The notes beneath the pieces were generated by a model, which worked only from the letters and a program-made list of their open reading frames with translations, did no database searches and was not told the origin of the DNA. 64,000 nt of DNA from JAAUTG01 sp964458705. Its GTDB lineage: Bacteria > Bacteroidota > Bacteroidia > Chitinophagales > Saprospiraceae. The stretch is taken from assembly GCA_964458705.1 (NCBI GenBank), contig CAYWKD010000004.1, forward strand, positions 1 to 64,000. The letters are read 5' to 3'. The position numbers and the translations under genes are program-made. Shown here in pieces: positions 25,870 to 34,910 of the stretch. Every line of letters begins with the position of its first letter. Within the stretch, counting starts at the first letter, position 1.

Positions 25870-26019
25870 AGTAGTTGTTTTTCTATAAAACCTTTGAGAT
25901 ACCTTTTATGCTGTAGGAATAAAAAAGTTTATATGTAAAAGTAGTTGAACAAAAAATACAAAATTTTAGCTTTGATGGAATCTGAAAACTTTGACTTTTG
26001 AACAGGAGTAGGATTTATT

Positions 26020-26724
26020 TTACCAATCTTTTTTTGATTTAGATTTTTTACCTCTCGCTTTACGCATTTTTTCTTGTACTTGTTGTTCTTCCTGTTCCAT
26101 AATTTCAAGTAACTTCTCTGCCTCTTCTCTAGTTAAGTCTCGCTTGGCATCTTGTGTTTGTTGCTGCTGACTTTGTTGTTGGTCTTGCTGCTGCTCTTGA
26201 TTTTGTTGCTGTTGGTTTTCTTGATTTTGACTTTGCTCAGCGTCCTGCTGATCCTCTTGACTTTCTTGTTGATCCTGCTGCTGTTGTTGTTGCTGTTGTA
26301 TCTGAAGTTGCCGCTGTGCTTGTGCTAAATTGTATTTGGTGGAATAATCTTTTGGATTTAGCCTGAGTGCATTTTTGTATGCACTAACGCTTTTCTCGAA
26401 GTCCTGCTTTTGAAAATGAGCATTGCCCAAATTATGATAGGCTTTGGATTTCAAGGCATCGCTAGACGCAGCGGTTGCTGCTTCTTCGTATTGTCTTACT
26501 GCTTCTTCAAAACGCTGCTGCTTGTAGATAGAATTGCCAAGATTATATTTAGTGCTAGGCGATGTTTTTTGCTCTAGAGCCTTTCGATAACTTTCTTCTG
26601 CTGTGGTGTATTCATCGTTTTTATAATTGATATCTCCTTCTCGGCGCAGTGTATGTTCTGATTGGCTGAAACCTGTTGCTACTGAAATAGAGACTCCAAT
26701 AAGAATCAAAATATAGTTCTTCAT
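26020..26724 (-). CDS. BatC-like TPR protein with Gln-rich linker
   Basis: 234 residues. The signal peptide is 1-20 (TGFSQ). About three TPR units occupy 24-135 (YNLGNSIYKQQRFEEAVRQY, YHNLGNAHFQKQDFEKSV). A Gln/Glu/Asp-rich low-complexity stretch follows (139-192). The end EEAEKLLEIMEQEEQQVQEK matches BatC of the Bacteroidota aerotolerance (Bat) operons. BatA, B, D and E are not next to it, so this is an orphan copy or a split operon. It is 18 bases after an upstream lipoprotein gene. Confidence 0.8.
   Translation of the reverse strand: MKNYILILIGVSISVATGFSQSEHTLRREGDINYKNDEYTTAEESYRKALEQKTSPSTKYNLGNSIYKQQRFEEAVRQYEEAATAASSDALKSKAYHNLGNAHFQKQDFEKSVSAYKNALRLNPKDYSTKYNLAQAQRQLQIQQQQQQQQDQQESQEDQQDAEQSQNQENQQQQNQEQQQDQQQSQQQQTQDAKRDLTREEAEKLLEIMEQEEQQVQEKMRKARGKKSKSKKDW
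26149..26310 (-). repeat. Gln-codon low-complexity tract
   Basis: 54 codons (residues 139-192 of the BatC-like protein), mostly Gln with Glu, Asp and Ser. Mixed CAA/CAG codons make it an imperfect trinucleotide repeat. It is likely length-variable between strains. Confidence 0.75.
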
Positions 26725-26742
26725 ATCACGAGTGTTTCTGTT

Positions 26743-27378
26743 TTATTGTCGTTTATATCTGCCATAAAACCAGTACTTAGGCGATAATTTGGTGTCATCC
26801 CCTGCGTAATAGCCGTATCCTATGATCTCATAAATATGGTCTTGTACCGTTTCTTTAAAGTATTCTATTTTTTGGGGCTTTTTTTCATTGCGCTGCCAAA
26901 TTATAGTTTGTTTTTCGTCTAGACTTCCTCTATGAATAACCGTTTCACTTGGCTTTTTTACCACACACCACATTTTGCCATCTTGTATTTTATTTACGCC
27001 GTTACTTTTTATTATTTGAATTTCGCCATTTTTGTCTGTATAAGTGTCCTCGATTTCTACTTCTTGAAAATAAGGACTTTTGGATTCATAAACTTGCTTC
27101 ACTTGAACTGCGCTAGATAGCTTTAAACTTGGTCGGCGCAGGTGATTAACGTCTAAATCTTTCAAATCATTTTTATCATGCTTACTTCTTGCTTGATCTT
27201 CATAAATTTTAAAAATACCTTCCCATGTGCCATCTAAAGGCTGAAATACATTAGCATATTGCTCATCAGCCTTCACGGTAGTCGGAATATAATTGATGTT
27301 CTCTATATTTTTAGTGGTATCGCAAGCGAATAAAACTAGAGAAAACAGTAAAATAAAATTATTGATTTTAACTGGCAT
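26743..27378 (-). CDS. Lipoprotein of unknown function, beta-rich
   Basis: 211 residues from the ATG at 27378; a TTG three codons earlier is less likely. The signal peptide ends VLFAC (C19), a lipobox. The mature part reads LDGTWEGIFKIYED, then many alternating beta strands with YFQEVEIEDTYTD and ending PKYWFYGRYKRQ, reminiscent of lipocalin- or CpeT-like barrels. I cannot assign a family. It is 18 bases upstream of the BatC-like gene and probably cotranscribed. Confidence 0.7.
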   Translation of the reverse strand: MPVKINNFILLFSLVLFACDTTKNIENINYIPTTVKADEQYANVFQPLDGTWEGIFKIYEDQARSKHDKNDLKDLDVNHLRRPSLKLSSAVQVKQVYESKSPYFQEVEIEDTYTDKNGEIQIIKSNGVNKIQDGKMWCVVKKPSETVIHRGSLDEKQTIIWQRNEKKPQKIEYFKETVQDHIYEIIGYGYYAGDDTKLSPKYWFYGRYKRQ

Positions 27379-27543
27379 GATTAGCAATTTTGTTCAGGTT
27401 AAATACAAAATTAAGAACAGCTAAGTTTATCAATTTGGGATTGATAGCAATTAGCTCGAAACGTTTACACGACTATTTTAAGAGGTTAAAGATAGCAGCT
27501 ATCTAGAGATAGTCTTTATTCAGATAGTCTGTAAAGCCACGCA

Positions 27544-28863
27544 TTATTCCAATTCATCTTCCTCTGTTAAATTTTCTGGAAGACTTTTAGACGCTTTTGC
27601 CCCTAACTGTTTAATGCGCTGTGCTCGACCAATCAAGGTATCACCATATTTGGGAGAAGACTTTAGTTTATTGAAAGCAGCTTGATAAGCTGACTGAGCA
27701 TCCTCTAATCGTTGTCCGATTTGCTTCAAATCATCAATAAAGCCCACAAATTTATCATACAATAGCCCACTTTGCCATGCAATTTCAAGTACGTTCTTCT
27801 TTTGTCGCTCTTGTTTCCATATATAAGCAACTGTTCGCATAGTAGCCAACAAAGTAGAAGAAGTAACAATGACAATATTTTGCTCCAAAGCATCTAAAAA
27901 TAATCGTGGCGAATGCTGCATTGCTACTGAAAATGCAGGTTCTATTGGAACAAAGAGTAGTAAATAATCAGGTGAATGAATTTGATATAATTGCTGATAA
28001 TTTTTGCTGTTTAAGTCTTTAATATGTCGTTGAATACTTTCGATATGTTGCTTCAAGTGCAGTTTTTTTTCCTGTTCATTTTCGCAGCTAAAGAATTGCT
28101 CATAAGCTGATAAAGACACTTTAGAGTCGATGATTAGATGCTTTTTTTCAGGTAGTTGAATGATGAAATCGGGACGTTTTTGTTTGCCCTCATAATCCGT
28201 AAAACTTGGCTGTACTTTGTAGTGGATTCCCTTTTCTAAACCTGCCTTTTCTAGCAGTAACTCTAGCCTAAACTCTCCCCAGTCTCCTTGTGTTTTTGAC
28301 TCACCTCTTAGCGCAGCGACTAGATTATTTGCATCTTGTGACAGTTGAGTATTCAGAAGACGAAGATGCTCTATTTCTTGTTTAAGTGTAATGCGTTGCT
28401 TAGTTTCTTCTAAAAATTTGTGTTCTACATTTTCATTGAATTCTTTAATTCTTTCGCGAAGTGGTTGTAGCAAGCCCTCTAGTTGCGTTTTGTTTTGCAA
28501 AGTAAACCGCTCGCTTTTTTCTTCTAGCAACTTACTAGCAAGTTGCTCAAACTCCAACTGAGATTGTTGTTGAAGTTGTTGTAAATCTTTCTTTTGGTTG
28601 GCTAGTTTTTCTTCCAAGTAGCTCAGCTTTGTCTGATCGGCTGATTGTAGTGCGCTCAACTGGCGAATTTCTTGTTCTGAAAATGCCAAATCCTCTTTTA
28701 AGTTTGTTGCTTGTACTTGAAGGTGCTCATAAATTTCTTTCAAGACATATTTAGATTTAATTTCCTCCTCAGAAGCTCCTTTGAATTGCGCTTTTGCAAT
28801 AAAAAAACCTAGTATAAATCCGATGACTAAAAATAATAATTGGAATAAAAGAATCTCTGACAT
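27544..28863 (-). CDS. rmuC: RmuC family DNA recombination protein
   Basis: 439 residues from the ATG at 28863 (MSEILLFQLL). A TTG at 28905 would add 14 residues and overlap proC by four bases; the ATG has a purine-rich GAGAAAG ahead of it and gives a clean N-terminal membrane segment (3-22). A coiled coil runs to about 170. The RmuC nuclease-like domain follows: GDWGEFRLELLLEKAGLEKG, RPDFIIQLPEKKHLIIDSKVSL, and FVPIEPAF. RmuC limits recombination at inverted repeats. It follows proC in one operon. Confidence 0.93.
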   Translation of the reverse strand: MSEILLFQLLFLVIGFILGFFIAKAQFKGASEEEIKSKYVLKEIYEHLQVQATNLKEDLAFSEQEIRQLSALQSADQTKLSYLEEKLANQKKDLQQLQQQSQLEFEQLASKLLEEKSERFTLQNKTQLEGLLQPLRERIKEFNENVEHKFLEETKQRITLKQEIEHLRLLNTQLSQDANNLVAALRGESKTQGDWGEFRLELLLEKAGLEKGIHYKVQPSFTDYEGKQKRPDFIIQLPEKKHLIIDSKVSLSAYEQFFSCENEQEKKLHLKQHIESIQRHIKDLNSKNYQQLYQIHSPDYLLLFVPIEPAFSVAMQHSPRLFLDALEQNIVIVTSSTLLATMRTVAYIWKQERQKKNVLEIAWQSGLLYDKFVGFIDDLKQIGQRLEDAQSAYQAAFNKLKSSPKYGDTLIGRAQRIKQLGAKASKSLPENLTEEDELE

Positions 28864-28901
28864 AATCTTTCTCACTTGATAACCTGAAGTAGCAGAGCTA
28901 T

Positions 28902-29714
28902 TCAAGAAACAGATGATTTACCTAGTTCAATAGCTCGCTCTAGTGCAGCATTTGCACCCGCTGCAATATCCTCATGTACTAGCCTTTCTCTCATTTCTTT
29001 CATGGCTGCTTCTGATGTTCCTCCTCTTGAAGATACTCTAGTGATCCATTCTTGACACGAAAAATCTGTTTTATTAAAAAGTTCTATTGCTCCCCTGAAA
29101 GTCTGCCCTACTAATAATTCTGCCTCTGATTCGGAAAATCCCATTTTCCTAGATGCTTTCATCATTGAGTCCATAAAATACCAAACATAAGCAGGACCGC
29201 TTCCAGAGATGGCGGTTGCTGCATCTATAAAGTCTTCATTTTCAACATAAAGTGTTTTGCCTGAAGTGTTTAATAGATTTTGAACCGTTACTAATTCAAT
29301 ACGTGTAACCTCCTCAGAAGCAGTGAACGCAGTCATACCCATACCAATTTGAGCAGGTAAATTAGGCATTGCTCGAATCACTTTTGTAATACCTAGTGCT
29401 TTTTGAAGCGTTGCCATTTTTACCCCTGCCATAATAGACAGAAAGACTTGCTGTCCATGCACTAGCGGTCGAATATGCTCAAAAAGTACCGCACTATCCT
29501 GTGGTTTCACCGCTAATATAACTAAATCTGCCTTCGGAAGACAATCTTCAGGCATTCCATATACTGTCCCAATATCTTTCTCGGCTAATTTCATTGCCTT
29601 ATCTATAGATTTTTCCAAGATCATCATACTATCTTTATTCGTAATATGCGACCTTAAAAAACTTTGGGCATAAGTCAAGCCCATATTCCCTCCACCTATA
29701 ATAAGTATTTGCAT
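28902..29714 (-). CDS. proC: Pyrroline-5-carboxylate reductase
   Basis: 270 residues, the usual length. It reduces pyrroline-5-carboxylate to proline with NAD(P)H. The Rossmann motif is IIGGGNMGLTYAQ; AVKPQD, MPNLPAQIGMGMTAF and SGSGPAYVWYFMDSM are family signatures. The C-terminal GGTSEAAMKEM segment is intact. rmuC follows directly. A minus-strand TACTTTCG at 29760-29753 is a possible -7 element. Confidence 0.95.
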   Translation of the reverse strand: MQILIIGGGNMGLTYAQSFLRSHITNKDSMMILEKSIDKAMKLAEKDIGTVYGMPEDCLPKADLVILAVKPQDSAVLFEHIRPLVHGQQVFLSIMAGVKMATLQKALGITKVIRAMPNLPAQIGMGMTAFTASEEVTRIELVTVQNLLNTSGKTLYVENEDFIDAATAISGSGPAYVWYFMDSMMKASRKMGFSESEAELLVGQTFRGAIELFNKTDFSCQEWITRVSSRGGTSEAAMKEMRERLVHEDIAAGANAALERAIELGKSSVS

Positions 29715-29921
29715 TAGTCGTTTATTTTTTAATTGCTTGATAATTTATGATACGAAAGTACGAATACATTTCTTTTTTGTCCTACATTTGTGCAATACTC
29801 AAGGTAAGCCGTTTCAATTATAACAAATTCCCTACAATTCTCTCCAGTTTAAGTTTTAGTTATTTTCAGATTACAAAATCTGCTGTATCAAATTTCATTC
29901 ATTAGAATAAATTAAAACTTA

Positions 29922-31787
29922 ATGTTTATGCTTAACCGATTACTGATTGCCATATTGGCATCGCTATTTTTTTCATTAGGAGCAGTAGCTCAAGTTAATC
30001 CATTTTTTCAGAAAAAAATCGAAAAAAAACTACGTACCAATTTAGAGGATTTTGTAGCGTATGTTTCTACTCATCCTAATGCAAAACCTTTAAAAACTAA
30101 TCCAAGTGAGTCTGTGCAGATAGAGTCGAGAGATCAAGATAAGTTTATCAACTTCACTCCCGAGCCAGAATCAGAGTTCCACGCCGCTATTAATCCAACC
30201 GATACTAATAATATCATTATTTGCTCGATGCGGAATAACCCTGAGAATTTCTTGGCACCACTAACTTTTCCTGTTTTTTATACTAAAGACTTTGGTGCAA
30301 CTTGGGAAGTCAGCGAATTTGATGGCACAACTGCTGGCTCGTTCATTATCGGAGGAGGCGATCCAATTATTGTTTTTGATACAGAAGGAACGGCTTACTT
30401 ATGCTGGCTGACCTTAACAACAGACTTGATTTTTAGTACAACTATTGCACTGCGCTATGCTTATTCCACAGATGGAGGGGCTACTTGGACAGAAATTAAA
30501 GAACCATTAGATAGTGGAAATGCGGGAAGTATCCTCGACATATTAGGAGGAGGTGACGTAAACGGAGATTTTAAATTCGTGGACAAGGAATGGCTCTCTG
30601 TTGATCGCAGCAACTCTCCTTTTCGAAATACTATCTACGCCTCTTATCTGACAATTGAGACTTTTGGAGATAGTTTGGTTACTAATATCACACTAAGAAA
30701 GAAAACTGCTGAATCGACTACTTTCACAGATAGTTCAGTCGTTGTGAATACTACTGCGTACAAGCTAGTTCAATTTACAAGTATTGATGTGGACAATGAA
30801 GGCACCGTACACGTAACCTTCGCTGGTACGCCTGATAGCTTAAATTGGCAGTTGTACTACACCAACTCAAAAGATGGTGGAGCGACTTTCTTACCTGAGT
30901 CAAAAATAGCAGATTTTCATATTCCAAGATTATCAGGTGATGAGCCAGAAAGTAATATTATCGGTATTGATGGTCAACGCTTGTATCCTTGTCCGCAGTT
31001 AGCAGTAGATAAATCCGATCTTTCTACTGAGGGGAACTTGTATTTTGTTTGGACTGCCAATGGCGGCGTTGAGAAAAAGACAGAAGGTTTAGATATTTAC
31101 TTCTCACGCTCCACTGACGGGGGTCGGACTTGGGCAACTCCTTCTGTACTCAATGATGATGGGTTAAAGAATAGTCATCAGTTTTATCCAAGTATTGCCA
31201 TCAACGAGAAAGGTAAAATAGTTATATCATGGTATGATCGCCGCGATGATCCTGAGAATATTCAAACCCTTTATTACATGACTTACTCAGAAAATGGGGG
31301 AGAAACATTTGTACCCAATTTTGCAGTATCCACAGCGGCATCTGATTTTTCAAAAATTGGAGACAAAAATGCAGCTTTTGGTATCGGTGAATATACACAG
31401 ACTCTAGCTACGAGCCACTACGGTATTCCAATTTGGGCAGATGGACGCACTAATGATGGTAACATTGATATTTATTTGGCTCTTGTTCCATTGGATGGCA
31501 ACTCAGCAGTTACTTCTGTTCAGACTGTTTCCCCAACATTGACCGTCAACGGACCAAATCCCAACCCGTTTGGAGTTACTACTCAAGTGCAAGTAAATTT
31601 GAAAACACGAACTGAGCTAGTTGCAAACGTTTTTTCAATAGATGGGAAGTTAGTCAAAACAGTCGCTAATGGCACTTTTTCAGCGGGGATACATACTTTA
31701 AATATTCAAGATTTGGCAATTGGTGAGTATATTCTGACCATACAAACAAACAATAGTCAAGTCTCTAAGAAACTGATCTCAAGGTGA
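29922..31787 (+). CDS. Secreted BNR/Asp-box repeat protein with T9SS sorting domain
   Basis: 621 residues. The signal peptide spans about 1-23 (LGAVAQ). Asp boxes recur: YSTDGGATWTE, NSKDGGATFLPE, RSTDGGRTWATP, YSENGGETFVPN, the hallmark of six-bladed sialidase-like propellers. The catalytic residues of true sialidases are not evident, so binding or another hydrolase activity is possible. The last 85 residues (from about 535) form a type A T9SS sorting domain: PNPNPFGVTTQVQVNL, FSIDGKLV, GIHTLNIQDLAIGEYILTI. It should be exported to the cell surface or medium. Confidence 0.87.
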   Translation: MFMLNRLLIAILASLFFSLGAVAQVNPFFQKKIEKKLRTNLEDFVAYVSTHPNAKPLKTNPSESVQIESRDQDKFINFTPEPESEFHAAINPTDTNNIIICSMRNNPENFLAPLTFPVFYTKDFGATWEVSEFDGTTAGSFIIGGGDPIIVFDTEGTAYLCWLTLTTDLIFSTTIALRYAYSTDGGATWTEIKEPLDSGNAGSILDILGGGDVNGDFKFVDKEWLSVDRSNSPFRNTIYASYLTIETFGDSLVTNITLRKKTAESTTFTDSSVVVNTTAYKLVQFTSIDVDNEGTVHVTFAGTPDSLNWQLYYTNSKDGGATFLPESKIADFHIPRLSGDEPESNIIGIDGQRLYPCPQLAVDKSDLSTEGNLYFVWTANGGVEKKTEGLDIYFSRSTDGGRTWATPSVLNDDGLKNSHQFYPSIAINEKGKIVISWYDRRDDPENIQTLYYMTYSENGGETFVPNFAVSTAASDFSKIGDKNAAFGIGEYTQTLATSHYGIPIWADGRTNDGNIDIYLALVPLDGNSAVTSVQTVSPTLTVNGPNPNPFGVTTQVQVNLKTRTELVANVFSIDGKLVKTVANGTFSAGIHTLNIQDLAIGEYILTIQTNNSQVSKKLISR

Positions 31788-31803
31788 GTTAGTCTGAAAT
31801 AAA

Positions 31804-31839
31804 AAGTGGGTAGTTGTTCTTAGATTTGACTACCCACTT
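31804..31839. terminator. Bidirectional terminator overlapping a stop codon
   Basis: A perfect 11-bp stem (31804-31814 with 31829-31839), 14-base loop. The right arm reaches into the stop codon of the minus-strand exonuclease gene (31838-31840). The minus strand continues TTTATTTCAG; the plus strand is followed by a pyrimidine-rich stretch. It likely serves both convergent genes. Confidence 0.65.
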
Positions 31840-33247
31840 ACTCTTCCTTCAAATATTTAACTTGAACGCTTTTTTTCTCATAAACAAAGCGGCGAATAAT
31901 GCGCTTCACTTCAGGATTACTCTCAAAAGTAGAAGAAACCGCTTCTTTTAATTGATAAGGATCAGTGATACCATTTTCCAAATCCACATAGCCAAATCCC
32001 GCATACTCTCCTTTTTCAACTAGAACAACTGCCCTTTCCAATTTGTGCCGACCTTCATCTACTACGACAAAATCTCGCTCAAAAATATTTTTGAGATATT
32101 GCAAAGCTAAACCTGCTCGTTGATTGTATTCTTCTTTAGATTCCAAGCCGCCACAAGCTCCCTTACATTGCTTCAAATGATATTGAAAGCAAACTTTACC
32201 ATTGATAGTATTCTCCACATCACATAGCTTACCACATAGCTCAAAGTTTCGGACTGCACGATTCAAATGCGATTTGGCATTGCTTTGCTTTGGATACTCT
32301 GAAATGATGTTTAATTTCTTTCGTTCGGCAACAGTGGGTTTAGCTATGCCGAAGCACTGATAGTCATTTTCATCTAGGTAAGTGTGAAGCACATAGGGAA
32401 AACAGCGATTGCGCTGCGCTCTGTTTATATAAGGTCGGTGAATTTTGATTTCATGGGATTCATGCAACAGAGCTACTAGTTCGCTTCCCGTTACTTCATA
32501 ACTGATATCATACACTACTCGCTGAAGCTTTTTGGCTTTCTCGGTTATTTTTGAAAAATGTTCCGCTACTCGCTTTTTAATATTCTTACTCTTTCCAATA
32601 TAAGCTAGTCGTCCTTCTGCGTCGTGGAAGTAATAGACGCCACATTCTTCTGGCAATTCATGCAATCGCTCTAGCGAAATGTTATGGGGTAGTAGCGATT
32701 CTTTAATGCCCAAGTTAACTAATTCTTTTATTTGCTCCTTACCTTGTTCTTTGGCCAAGATGTGTTGCAACACTTCGATTGTTGCCATCACATCGCCCAT
32801 TGCTCGATGGCGTTGTTCTACTTTAATATTGAAATGACGAATCAAATTATCTAAACCGTAAGACCTCAAATTCGGGAATGCGCGCTTCGTCAAACGCACT
32901 GTGCAAAGCTGTTTTCGAGTAAAAGTATAGCCCAAGCGTTTAAATTCTTCTCTCAAAAAGCTATAATCAAAACGGACATTGTGTGCTACGAAAATAGCAT
33001 TTTCTGTCTTTTCAATAACTATTTTGGCTATTTCATAAAATTTTGGAGCATCTTCTACCATCTCTTGTGTGATGCCGGTCAACTGTGTAATTCCGTAAGG
33101 AATATAGCATTCTGGATTAATTAAAGTTTCCCAGCGATCAATTATTTCCGCTCCATCGAACAAGACTATTGCAATTTCCGTAATTTTGTCCCTTGAGGCT
33201 TTACCACCAGTAGTTTCAATATCTACAATAGCGTAGCGTTTGTTCAT
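31838..33247 (-). CDS. DEDDh exonuclease fused to GIY-YIG (UvrC-like) nuclease
   Basis: 469 residues from the ATG at 33247 (MNKRYAIVDIETTGG); a TTG 36 bases earlier is less convincing. Residues 1-180 are a DnaQ/PolC-type 3-5 exonuclease: VDIETTG (D9, E11), AHNVRFDYSFL, HRAMGDVMAT. After about residue 200 comes a GIY-YIG domain (CGVYYFHDAEGRLAYIGKS, then NIKKRVAEHF), followed by a Cys-rich region (LCGKLCDVENTI, QCKGACGG). The pairing is known in actinobacteria and Bacteroidota and points to DNA repair or processing. No UvrC C-terminal nuclease domain is present. Confidence 0.9.
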   Translation of the reverse strand: MNKRYAIVDIETTGGKASRDKITEIAIVLFDGAEIIDRWETLINPECYIPYGITQLTGITQEMVEDAPKFYEIAKIVIEKTENAIFVAHNVRFDYSFLREEFKRLGYTFTRKQLCTVRLTKRAFPNLRSYGLDNLIRHFNIKVEQRHRAMGDVMATIEVLQHILAKEQGKEQIKELVNLGIKESLLPHNISLERLHELPEECGVYYFHDAEGRLAYIGKSKNIKKRVAEHFSKITEKAKKLQRVVYDISYEVTGSELVALLHESHEIKIHRPYINRAQRNRCFPYVLHTYLDENDYQCFGIAKPTVAERKKLNIISEYPKQSNAKSHLNRAVRNFELCGKLCDVENTINGKVCFQYHLKQCKGACGGLESKEEYNQRAGLALQYLKNIFERDFVVVDEGRHKLERAVVLVEKGEYAGFGYVDLENGITDPYQLKEAVSSTFESNPEVKRIIRRFVYEKKSVQVKYLKEE

Positions 33248-33366
33248 AGAATAATTTATTTTGAGTAAGGGAGCGTAAACCAATTGCTTGTCTTCACAAA
33301 CTATATTGAGTGAGTAAAAAAGTACCTAAAATTGTTTGAATAGTATTTTGTAATCATCATATTCAC

Positions 33367-33386
33367 TGATTCCTATGACGGAATCA
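33367..33386. other. 7-bp inverted repeat upstream of NamZ gene
   Basis: TGATTCC and GGAATCA flank a six-base loop, about 80 bases before the NamZ start. It has no T-run. It could be a regulator site or a leader hairpin; nothing more can be said. Confidence 0.3.
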
Positions 33387-33461
33387 ATGAGTTACTAGAT
33401 ACTCTGTATTCCTTCTAAAAAAGCAGTATGTAATCTTTTTTCAATATACAAATAAAACAAA

Positions 33462-34667
33462 ATGATTCTATACTTAAAAGTTTTTGTTGCTATTTTTTTC
33501 TTATTGGTAGCAAATTGTGATTCAGGTGAGCCATCACAAGATAGTATTAAAAAATTAAAAAATAAAAATATTGTAGTAGGTGCAGCCAGTATAGAGGTTT
33601 ATCTGCCTAAGTTAAAGGATAAAACGATTGGAATGATTGTCAATCAAACCTCGGTCATTGGAAAGACGCATTTGGTAGATAGCTTACTCTCACTAGGCGT
33701 AAGCATCAAAACAATTTTTGCACCAGAGCACGGATTTAGAGGTACAGCATCAGCGGGGGCAAAAATTGAAGATGGAAAAGATAGCAAAACAGGTCTGCCC
33801 ATCACTTCGCTATATGGTAAAAAGAGAAAGCCTTCTAGTCAAGATTTAGCTGGGATTGATGTTATCTTATTTGATATACAAGATGTTGGAGCGAGATTTT
33901 ATACTTATATATCTTCCATGCACTACGTAATGGAGGCTTGCGCTGAAAATCAAGTACATTTCATAGTATTAGATCGTCCAAATCCAAACGGTAATTACGT
34001 GGATGGCATGATTCTTGATCCTGAGTATTCTTCTTTCGTGGGGATGCACCCTGTACCTATTGTACACGGCATGACGATTGGTGAATACGCTCAAATGATT
34101 AATAGAGAAGGCTGGTTGAATAATGGTGTGCGATGTGAATTAGAAGTTGTAAAATGTCAAAATTACAAGCATAGTTTACCGTACAACTTACCAATCAAAC
34201 CATCGCCCAATCTTCCGAATAACAGAGCGGTTTACCTTTATCCTTCACTATGCTTTTTTGAGGGGACTATTGTTAATGCAGGTCGTGGAACAAACAAACA
34301 GTTTCAAGTGTATGGTGCACCAAAATCTACTTTAGGTGATTTTGACTACACACCTATTTCGATGGCAGGTGCAAAATATCCAAAGCATGAAAATCAACTC
34401 TGTAAAGGTTTTGATCTAAGTAACGTATCAGAAGAGGCACTTTTCAAAGAACAAGAACTTAATCTGAACTATCTCATTGATTTTTATCGAGCCTACCCTG
34501 ATAAGGCCAATTTCTTCAATAACTTTTTCGATAAATTAGCTGGTGAAAAAAAATTGAGAGAACAAATTGTAGCAGGCAAATATGCTAACGAAATTCGGGA
34601 AAGCTGGCAGGCAGAATTGGATACTTTTAAAGTATTGAGAGAGGAATATTTATTGTATCCGCACTAA
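33462..34667 (+). CDS. DUF1343/NamZ family exo-beta-N-acetylmuramidase
   Basis: 401 residues with an N-terminal signal and a possible lipobox (LLVANC, C19). Family segments: IGMIVNQTSVIG, FAPEHGFRGTASAGA, ITSLYGKKRKPS, FDIQDVGARFYTYISSMHYV, VLDRPNPNG, and YPSLCFFEGTIVNAGRGT. NamZ cleaves terminal N-acetylmuramic acid from peptidoglycan fragments, feeding cell-wall recycling. Family membership is clear; activity is inferred from the characterised relatives. It is followed by a 243-base gap. Confidence 0.88.
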   Translation: MILYLKVFVAIFFLLVANCDSGEPSQDSIKKLKNKNIVVGAASIEVYLPKLKDKTIGMIVNQTSVIGKTHLVDSLLSLGVSIKTIFAPEHGFRGTASAGAKIEDGKDSKTGLPITSLYGKKRKPSSQDLAGIDVILFDIQDVGARFYTYISSMHYVMEACAENQVHFIVLDRPNPNGNYVDGMILDPEYSSFVGMHPVPIVHGMTIGEYAQMINREGWLNNGVRCELEVVKCQNYKHSLPYNLPIKPSPNLPNNRAVYLYPSLCFFEGTIVNAGRGTNKQFQVYGAPKSTLGDFDYTPISMAGAKYPKHENQLCKGFDLSNVSEEALFKEQELNLNYLIDFYRAYPDKANFFNNFFDKLAGEKKLREQIVAGKYANEIRESWQAELDTFKVLREEYLLYPH

Positions 34668-34910
34668 ATCAAAATGTCAGCTAGCCAACACTATCAGCTA
34701 TTATGCAAACGGCTCGGCTCATTTTTTAATCTTGAATTACTCAATTCGGTACCTTTGATGCTTAGAAACTATTCAACTTATTTGGTTCAAGCAAATAGAT
34801 ATTTATCGCTTAATCAATAGGTCTAACTGGCTATGACACGCTGATAAACCATAAAACAAAGCTGAACGTTACTTTACTTCTTGTTATCTTCAAAAATAAA
34901 TTTTTACATC

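Noticed and set aside
26149..26310. Gln tract as a mobile or satellite repeat
   Set aside because: Mixed codons inside a conserved BatC-like frame make it a protein low-complexity linker.
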